In this document: positions 7,542-12,271 of the stretch, piece by piece | Layout: each line of letters opens with the position of its first letter | Position numbering within the stretch: position 1 is the stretch's first letter | Assembly: GCA_009693435.1 (NCBI GenBank) | Contig: SHXF01000125.1 | Coordinates: forward strand, 1 to 12,271 | Direction of reading: 5' to 3' | Length of the DNA stretch: 12,271 nucleotides | From: Betaproteobacteria bacterium | GTDB taxonomy: Bacteria > Pseudomonadota > Gammaproteobacteria > Burkholderiales > SG8-39 | Notes under the pieces: model-generated | Told to the model about the DNA's origin: nothing | Databases searched by the model: none | What the model saw: the letters and a program-made list of their open reading frames with translations, nothing else | Program-made: the position numbers and the translations under genes

Positions 7542-7548
7542 TTTCCTC
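7542..7548 (-). promoter_or_regulatory. Shine-Dalgarno GAGGAAA supporting a TTG start
   Basis: GAGGAAA on the - strand ends 10 nt before TTG 7531, inside the 27-nt gap after the upstream Bug gene. An in-frame GTG (7513-7511) would be the alternative start, six codons later. Confidence 0.5.
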
Positions 7549-7558
7549 AGCAGGAGCA

Positions 7559-8509
7559 CTAGTCAGCGCGGATGCCTGCGTCCTTGATTACCTTGCCCAT
7601 TCTGATTATTTCGGATTTTATCTTGGCCGCAAACTGTTCCGGCGTGCCACCAATAATCTCGGCGCCGCTGCCGAGAAACTTCTCTTTTACATCAGCACTG
7701 CTGATGACTCGTCCGATCTCCTGACTGAGTCGGTTGATAATAGCAGTGGATGTCCTGGCAGGCGCAAACATTCCAGCGAGCACTACCGATTCATAACCGG
7801 GCACACCTGAGGCCGCCACGGTAGGCAAATCGGGAACCAGGGCGGAGCGCTGCTCACTCGTAACCGCGAGGGCCCTCAAGCGGCCCGATTTGAGATGTGG
7901 CGCCACCGCTCCCGGGGTGAGGAACGAAAGGTGCACCTCTCCCGTTAGAACCGCAACGGTTGCCGGTCCAGTGCCCTTATAGGGAACACCGACTATATTG
8001 ACCTCAGCCATGGCCTTGAACAGCTCCCCCGCCATTTGATTTGACGCGCCCGCTGGCCCGGACGCATAGTTGAGGTTCCCCCCTTTGGCTTTTGCCAAAG
8101 CGATCAACTCCTGTACGGATTTCACCGGCAAAGAGGGATGCACAATCAGAATGTTGGGCTGCCCGTTCACCAATATGATCGGCGCAAGATCTCTTACCGG
8201 ATCGTAGGGCACGTCCTGCATCAAGGGCATCAGCCAAACGGTACTGCCGTAGTAAAGCAGGGTATATCCATCAGGGGCTGCTTTGGCTGCAACTTCAATC
8301 GCAGTCACACCGCGGTTGTCCACAACCACTTGCTGCCCCAAGCGGACTGAAAGCCCGGGCACGATCAGACGTACACCATAGTCTGCGCCACCGCCTGCGG
8401 ACGCCGCGATCACGCGTATGGACCTGTCCGGATAGGTTTGGCCAGTCACACTACCTGCCACCAGAATACCCATCGAGATTGTCAGAACAACGGAACCTGC
8501 TACCAGCAT
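7559..8509 (-). CDS. Bug/TctC-family periplasmic solute-binding protein (subgroup A)
   Basis: This 316-aa TTT-type receptor has the family motifs QTYPDRSIRVI, VVVDNRG, KAAPDGYTLLYYGS, VPYDPVRDLAPI, NYASGPAGAS, VPYKGTGPA and DLPTVAASGVPGYES, and ends KVIKDAGIRAD. The hydrophobic leader (MLVAGSVVLTISMGILVAGSVTGQ) lacks the usual positive n-region. No upstream start is available, because a TAA occurs 10 codons before the ATG in this frame. The Shine-Dalgarno is weak. The second ligand loop is shortest here: 15 residues between NR and the end of PDG, against 17 in its subgroup and 19 in canonical members. It lies downstream of another subgroup A receptor gene and 27 nt upstream of the dehydrogenase gene. 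It is probably exported, but less efficiently if the leader is as shown. Confidence 0.9.
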   Translation of the reverse strand: MLVAGSVVLTISMGILVAGSVTGQTYPDRSIRVIAASAGGGADYGVRLIVPGLSVRLGQQVVVDNRGVTAIEVAAKAAPDGYTLLYYGSTVWLMPLMQDVPYDPVRDLAPIILVNGQPNILIVHPSLPVKSVQELIALAKAKGGNLNYASGPAGASNQMAGELFKAMAEVNIVGVPYKGTGPATVAVLTGEVHLSFLTPGAVAPHLKSGRLRALAVTSEQRSALVPDLPTVAASGVPGYESVVLAGMFAPARTSTAIINRLSQEIGRVISSADVKEKFLGSGAEIIGGTPEQFAAKIKSEIIRMGKVIKDAGIRAD

Positions 8510-8707
8510 AGACTGTCTCGCGCAATTGGGTAATCGTTATGTCGGGATATTAGTCTGAATCCAGGCGCACTCGCGCGCGACTTACCGATGGGTTTGGGCG
8601 CAATTGAGAGCGTCTGGCAAATGCCGACCCCATGCTGCGGTTGCCCAGGTCCCTCACGAGGATCGAATCCGGGAAAGACATCTCCCACACCTGTCACGGT
8701 AACAGGA

Positions 8708-9682
8708 TCAATCAGCATGAATTGCCGCATCCCTGATTACCCTGCCCAATCTGGCTATTTCGGCTTTCATCGACTCCGCAAGCTGCTGTGGTGAACTCCC
8801 GACCACCTCTACTCCAGAGTTTAGAAACTTCTCTCGAACGTCGACTTTATTGAGAGCCCGTACCATTTCCAGGTTAAGCCTGTCAATAATCGTTAATGGG
8901 GTTCCCGCCGGCGCAAGCATGGCCAGTGTCGTTCCCGACTCATATCCCGGAAGACCTGATGCCGCGACCGTGGGTAAACCTGGAGCCAGCGCAGACGGCA
9001 GCGCGCTGGTTACCGCCAAAGCTCTCAATTTGCCGGTTTTCACATGTGGCACGACCGGTATGATCGGAGCAAACATCATCTGCACCTGTCCGCCCAGGAG
9101 GTCATTGATTGCTGGAGCCCCGCCTTTATAGGGAACGCGTACTATATTCACCCGCGCCATGGACTTGAACAATTCCCCCGCGAGATGAGCCGACGAGCCC
9201 GAGGCATTCGACGCATAGTTAAGGTTGCCGGGTCTGGATTTTGCCAAATCAATCAATTCGCTGACCGACTTTGCCGTCAATGAAGGGGGCACCACAAGAA
9301 TATGCGGAGAACTGGTTGTCAATGAGATGGGCGAAAAATTCTTCATGGCGTCGTAGTGCGTTTTCTCCAAAAGGGGCCCAATCCATAGCGTTGAGCCGGT
9401 TGCAAGCAGCGTATACCCATCGGGTTGTGCTCTGGACACGATCTCGCCGGGTATGACACCGCTCGATCGGTTTTCTATTATTACCGGCTGACCCAGGGCT
9501 TCGGACATCCCTTGCGCGACCAGCCGTGCCATGAAATCACTACCGCCGCCAGCGCCAGTAGTGACAATACGTATCGGCTTGCCAGGGTAGTTCTGGGCGG
9601 AAACCGGCCCAGCGCACAGCATGACCGGATCAACCAGCAAGATCCATAGGGCAACATGCAACCATGCTGGCCGTGTATCCAT
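8708..9682 (-). CDS. Bug/TctC-family periplasmic solute-binding protein (subgroup A)
   Basis: This 324-aa TTT-type receptor has a signal peptide, MDTRPAWLHVALWILLVDPV, ending GPVSA-Q (cleavage near residue 29). NYPGKPIRIVTTGAGGGSD follows, then VIIENRSSGVIPGEIVSRAQPDGYTLL, THYDAMKNFSPI, NYASNASGSSAHL, VPYKGGAPA and GLPTVAASGLPGYES, ending RVIRDAAIHAD. The loop GVIPGE matches GVVPGE in the receptor at 273-1241, which points to a recent common ancestor. Its start lies 8 nt after the stop of the alpha/beta-hydrolase gene, with a GGGAG ribosome-binding site overlapping that gap, so the two are very likely in one operon. The ligand is unknown. Confidence 0.93.
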   Translation of the reverse strand: MDTRPAWLHVALWILLVDPVMLCAGPVSAQNYPGKPIRIVTTGAGGGSDFMARLVAQGMSEALGQPVIIENRSSGVIPGEIVSRAQPDGYTLLATGSTLWIGPLLEKTHYDAMKNFSPISLTTSSPHILVVPPSLTAKSVSELIDLAKSRPGNLNYASNASGSSAHLAGELFKSMARVNIVRVPYKGGAPAINDLLGGQVQMMFAPIIPVVPHVKTGKLRALAVTSALPSALAPGLPTVAASGLPGYESGTTLAMLAPAGTPLTIIDRLNLEMVRALNKVDVREKFLNSGVEVVGSSPQQLAESMKAEIARLGRVIRDAAIHAD

Positions 9683-9690
9683 TGCTCCCT

Positions 9691-10503
9691 TTATGCGTGC
9701 GCCGCCGCGATGAAATCGAACGTCTCGCGAGCGCAGCGGTCCGGATCGCTGGCTGCAACGTGATAGGAATCGCCGGGTAGCACGAGCAGGCTAGAGCGCG
9801 GAATCTGCTCCTGCCACGCGCGTGTTTCGTCGACTGATCCGAGCGCGCCGGCTTGCGTCGTGATCACCAGCGTCGGGCACGCGATACGCGGCAAGTCCAG
9901 GGAGATGTCCGCGCTCGTAATGGGCGGCACGAAGCCGATCTGCGTCGATAGCGGGGTGCGTGCCATCAGCTTGATCCACCACTCGACGCCTTCCGGCGGA
10001 AAGCGGCTGCCGAGGCGGGCGGACATCGTCCTGCGCGCCCAGGGTTCGATGCCATGCTTTTCCAGTTCTTCCGCCGGCGCGCTCATGCGTGCCACGGTTT
10101 GCCGATCGCGGTGCGGCGCCGGCGTTCCGACCAGAGTCAACGTGCGCACATGCGTGGGGTGGCGCGCTGCGAAGCGGCGGGCGATCATCCCACCGATCTT
10201 GGCGCCGACGAGGTGGAAACGCTCGATGCCGAGCGCCTGCATGAGGATCATGAAGTCATCGATGACCACATCCAGCGACCACGGAAAATCGCGCGGCATC
10301 GCAGTGGAGGCGCCGTAGCCACGCATGTCGGGACGCACGACCCGCAAGCGACGCGCGAGATGCGGTATCCAGCCAAACCACACCGCGCTGCTTTCCGCAA
10401 TGCCGTGCAGCAGCAGGATAGCCTCCGCACTGCCCCACGGGTCGGTGTAATCATCCACGATGTAGTTCATGGCGCAGTCGGGCGTGATCTGTAGCTTCGG
10501 CAT
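9691..10503 (-). CDS. Alpha/beta-fold hydrolase with a non-canonical nucleophile elbow
   Basis: This 270-aa cytoplasmic alpha/beta-hydrolase fold protein is closest in layout to the 3-oxoadipate enol-lactonase/haloperoxidase-type group. Visible parts are LLLHGIAESSAVW (oxyanion HG at 33-34), VVRPDMRGYGAS, a helical cap between about 130 and 200, and the C-terminal GDSYHV with the expected catalytic His248. The nucleophile elbow reads VGAKIGG (100-105): Lys102, codon AAG, stands where Ser is normal (G-x-S-x-G). The strand-6 acid is also not where expected (ITTQAGALGS). So it may be a pseudoenzyme, or act by a mechanism that does not need Ser. A Shine-Dalgarno-like AGGA precedes ATG 10503. It lies 41 nt from the Bug gene upstream and 8 nt from the one downstream. 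The fold is certain; the activity is not. Confidence 0.88.
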   Translation of the reverse strand: MPKLQITPDCAMNYIVDDYTDPWGSAEAILLLHGIAESSAVWFGWIPHLARRLRVVRPDMRGYGASTAMPRDFPWSLDVVIDDFMILMQALGIERFHLVGAKIGGMIARRFAARHPTHVRTLTLVGTPAPHRDRQTVARMSAPAEELEKHGIEPWARRTMSARLGSRFPPEGVEWWIKLMARTPLSTQIGFVPPITSADISLDLPRIACPTLVITTQAGALGSVDETRAWQEQIPRSSLLVLPGDSYHVAASDPDRCARETFDFIAAAHA

Positions 10504-10544
10504 GATGCAGTCCTGACGTTAGCAGTGCAGGTGCGATATCCGCA

Positions 10545-11531
10545 TCATTCGATGCGCATGCCGGTAACCTTGACGAAATTCGTCCATTTCGCAAGTTCGG
10601 CCCTGATCACCTCCGTGCATTCCTCCGGCGTATTCATCACCGGTTCGACGCCTTCAGATGATAACCTTTGTCTGAACTCGGTGGTGGCGCCGATCTTCGC
10701 GATTTCCTGGTATAAGCGCATGACCACCGGTTTTGGGATGCCGGCCGGCCCGAGGAGCGCATACCAGTTGCCGGTCTCGAAGCCTTTGACGCCTTGTTCG
10801 GTCAACGTTGCCAACTCGGGCAACAGCGGCGAACGTCTGACCCCCGTAATCGCGAGCGCCCGCAGCCGGCCGGCCTGCAGGGGCTGCATCGCGGAGGCGG
10901 TGCTTCCAAAGAAGATCTGGGTTTCGCCGCCCAGCAGCGCGACCACGGCGGGCGCAGCGCCTTTGTAGGGAATGTGCACTATGTTGATACCCGTGGTGAA
11001 CCTGAAAAGTTCCGCGATGAGATGCGTGTGCGATCCTGTTCCGGCGGAGCCGTAATTGAACTGCCCCGCCTTCGACTTGGCGAGCGCAATCAGCTCCTGC
11101 ACCGTCTTCGCCGGAAACGCGAGTCCGGTGAGCAGCACCTCACGGCCATCGGCGATGATACTGATGGCCGTGAAGTCGGTGATGGTGTCGTATGGCAGCT
11201 TTGGATTGAACGCCTGATTGACGCCATGCGTGCTGTTGTTGCCCATGAGCAGTGTGTAGCCGTCGCCAGCGGCCCTGGCGACCAGGCTGGCGCCGATGGT
11301 GCCGCCGGCGCCCGGCCGGGCATCAACAATCACCGGCTGCTTCAGGTTTTCACTTAACCTGGCGCCAAGCAGACGCGTAATCAGTTCAACCCCGCCACCC
11401 GGCGCGAACGGCGTGACGATCTGGATCGCGTGCATCGGATACCCGGGCGCGGATTGCGCCGCTGCATCGGTGGCGGATGCAGCGAATGCAATCGAAGAGC
11501 CGAGCAGTCGCACTGCATTTCGTGCTTTCAT
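10545..11531 (-). CDS. Bug/TctC-family periplasmic solute-binding protein (subgroup B)
   Basis: This 328-aa TTT-type receptor has a signal peptide, MKARNAVRLLGSSIAFAASATDAAA-Q (cleavage about 25), then YPMHAIQIVTPFAPGGGVELITR, the most canonical first ligand loop in the window. Further motifs are VIVDARPGAGGTIGASLVARA, GDGYTLLMGN, LPYDTITDF, NYGSAGTGSHTH, IPYKGAAPA and ETGNWYALLGPAGIPKP. Start 11531 is chosen because AAGGAG (11538-11543) is 6 nt away. ATG 11534 directly before it (spacing 3 nt) and an upstream TTG-type start at 11561 are alternatives. It heads the - strand gene series. The composition looks more GC-rich than that of the receptors at 7559-9682. Confidence 0.93.
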   Translation of the reverse strand: MKARNAVRLLGSSIAFAASATDAAAQSAPGYPMHAIQIVTPFAPGGGVELITRLLGARLSENLKQPVIVDARPGAGGTIGASLVARAAGDGYTLLMGNNSTHGVNQAFNPKLPYDTITDFTAISIIADGREVLLTGLAFPAKTVQELIALAKSKAGQFNYGSAGTGSHTHLIAELFRFTTGINIVHIPYKGAAPAVVALLGGETQIFFGSTASAMQPLQAGRLRALAITGVRRSPLLPELATLTEQGVKGFETGNWYALLGPAGIPKPVVMRLYQEIAKIGATTEFRQRLSSEGVEPVMNTPEECTEVIRAELAKWTNFVKVTGMRIE

Positions 11532-11537
11532 CATGTG

Positions 11538-11543
11538 CTCCTT
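11538..11543 (-). promoter_or_regulatory. Shine-Dalgarno AAGGAG for the rightmost Bug gene
   Basis: AAGGAG precedes two consecutive ATG codons (11534 and 11531). The 6-nt spacing favours the second. Confidence 0.75.
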
Positions 11544-11561
11544 GTCCGCGTTGTATATCAC

Positions 11562-11805
11562 AAATTGCGTTTTCGCGATGCGCCGCGCAAGCGGTGGATT
11601 TTTCCAGCAGGTCGCCTGGAACAGGCCCTGACGTTGTGATGCGGTAAACTCCCGGGCGTGGCGGTGTGTGCCACACAGCCAACAGCAGGAAAGGACTGCG
11701 CATGGAGCGCTACCACTTGATGGAATGTATGAGCTTCATCGGCGCCGGGGGCATTAAATGATTTTCGATCATCGCTCATCGCTTGATTCGTAATCCTGAA
11801 TTACA
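11562..11805. other. Divergent intergenic region between the Bug operon and rlmJ
   Basis: This 244-bp region should hold promoters for both directions. I see a GTGTG-tgc-CACAC hairpin near 11662-11676 and the 19-codon frame at 11702. A pair of 7-mers, ATCACAA (11556-11562) and TTGTGAT (11634-11640), is inverted, but the 71-bp spacing makes an operator doubtful. I find no convincing -35/-10 pair on either strand. Confidence 0.35.
11702..11761 (+). pseudogene. Possible LysR-regulator N-terminal scrap (19 codons)
   Basis: A short frame, MERYHLMECMSFIGAGGIK then TGA, is preceded by AGGAAAGGA about 6 nt upstream of the ATG. The opening MERYHLME resembles the first residues of LysR-type regulators (often M-x-R-Y-x-x-M followed by F-x-x-V-x-E-x-G-S-F), and GAGGI could be a trace of the EAGSF segment. 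It breaks off before the helix-turn-helix. A chance small ORF is equally possible. Its place upstream of the divergent catabolic block is where a LysR gene would be expected. Confidence 0.25.
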
Positions 11806-12271
11806 GTGCTTGCTTACCGACATCAATTTCACGCCGGCAACTTTGCCGACGTGTTTAAGCACGCACTGCTCGCTCAACTTGTCCTTGGGCTCGCGAGGAA
11901 GGAAAACCCCTTTTTCTGCCTCGACACACATGCGGGCATCGCGCACTACGATCTTCAGCATGAGTGGACGCAGAAGAACGCCGAATACCGGAATGGCATT
12001 GAGCTGGTGTGGGGACGCAAGGATATCCCGTCCGAAATGGCGCCGTATCTGGACGCCGTGCGCGCTGAAAACACGGATAACAAGCTGCGATATTATCCCG
12101 GCTCGCCGCGCATTGTTCGCCGGTTGATGCGGGCCAATGATCGCATGGTGTTGATTGAACTCAATAAAAAGGACTGCGCGTCGCTGGCCACGCAGTATGC
12201 CCGTGACCGGCGGGTTACTGTGCAATGCGCGGATGGTTATCAGGCGCTGAAAGCACATCTGCCGCCGATTG
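11806..12271 (+). CDS. rlmJ: RlmJ, 23S rRNA (adenine2030-N6)-methyltransferase, 5' part
   Basis: The first 155 codons of RlmJ are present, and the gene runs off the window edge (the full protein is about 280 aa). RlmJ methylates A2030 of 23S rRNA with S-adenosylmethionine. The N-terminus MLAYRHQFHAGNFADVFKH matches the family signature (MLSYRHxFHAGNxADVLKH in E. coli), including Lys18. PFFCLDTHAG is the SAM-binding motif I, followed by LRYYPGSPRIVRRLM, ADGYQALKAHLPPI and the ELxxxD segment (ELNKKD here). The catalytic DPPY motif lies beyond the edge. The start is GTG 11806, the only start codon giving the conserved N-terminus; no clear Shine-Dalgarno is seen. Motif I continues GIAHYDL where E. 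coli has GAGRYQL, an unusual substitution in the glycine turn. This housekeeping gene marks the boundary of the accessory block. Confidence 0.93.
   Translation, partial: MLAYRHQFHAGNFADVFKHALLAQLVLGLARKENPFFCLDTHAGIAHYDLQHEWTQKNAEYRNGIELVWGRKDIPSEMAPYLDAVRAENTDNKLRYYPGSPRIVRRLMRANDRMVLIELNKKDCASLATQYARDRRVTVQCADGYQALKAHLPPI

Noticed and set aside
6479..7810. Long 443-codon open frame on the + strand
   Set aside because: It lies opposite the FAD dehydrogenase and Bug genes. The product lacks any family motif, while the - strand frames carry clear FAD and Bug signatures. It is a GC-driven antisense shadow.
8510..8707. The 198-bp gap between two Bug genes, with an open - strand frame and a tRNA T-arm-like string (ATTCGATCC)
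   Set aside because: The frame has no similarity I recognise. The T-loop-like bases lack a flanking 5-bp complementary stem and no cloverleaf can be drawn, so I call neither a gene nor a tRNA.
10794..11357. 187-codon + strand frame
   Set aside because: It overlaps the Bug gene on the - strand and has no family features. It is an antisense shadow.
11776..12258. 160-codon - strand frame at the right edge
   Set aside because: The + strand in this region encodes an unmistakable RlmJ N-terminus; the - strand frame is its shadow.

Overview
The window is a bacterial accessory metabolic region, most likely from a betaproteobacterium (Burkholderiales-like). The main reason is the number of periplasmic binding proteins of the Bug/TctC (tripartite tricarboxylate transporter) family: five intact genes and one amputated copy in about 12 kb. 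That kind of expansion is characteristic of Bordetella, Cupriavidus and Comamonadaceae relatives. The rlmJ homologue at the right edge fits a beta- or gammaproteobacterium. I see no rRNA, tRNA, CRISPR array, transposase gene or phage gene.

Left block, + strand (273-3962): a Bug protein gene; a 353-bp gap holding a small palindromic element with perfect 21-bp terminal inverted repeats (1301-1464); an amidohydrolase-2 family metal-dependent hydrolase/decarboxylase gene; the truncated 5' end of a Bug gene; and a full Bug gene. The last three reading frames overlap one another by 4 bp at each junction, so they look translationally coupled.

Central and right block, - strand (11534 down to 3959), probably one or two transcripts read right to left: a Bug gene, an alpha/beta-hydrolase gene, two Bug genes, an FAD-dependent dehydrogenase/fumarate-reductase-like gene, an intact TauD/TfdA-type Fe(II)/2-oxoglutarate dioxygenase gene, and a second dioxygenase gene broken by a 13-bp tandem duplication. 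This broken gene meets the + strand block tail to tail, with a 4-nt overlap at the stop codons.

Right edge, + strand: a degenerate region of about 240 bp, then the 5' part of rlmJ (23S rRNA m6A2030 methyltransferase), a housekeeping gene that marks the end of the accessory block.

Taken together, the dioxygenase, FAD oxidoreductase, hydrolase and amidohydrolase would suit catabolism of a small organic acid or aromatic/heteroatom compound, with the Bug proteins as candidate periplasmic ligand sensors or uptake receptors. The substrate cannot be read from the sequence. No TctA/TctB membrane subunits are present, so the Bug proteins are orphan receptors here. The most unusual features are the central-hairpin inverted-repeat element, the tandem duplication that kills one dioxygenase, an alpha/beta-hydrolase with Lys at the nucleophile-elbow position, and a Bug subgroup with shortened and altered ligand loops.
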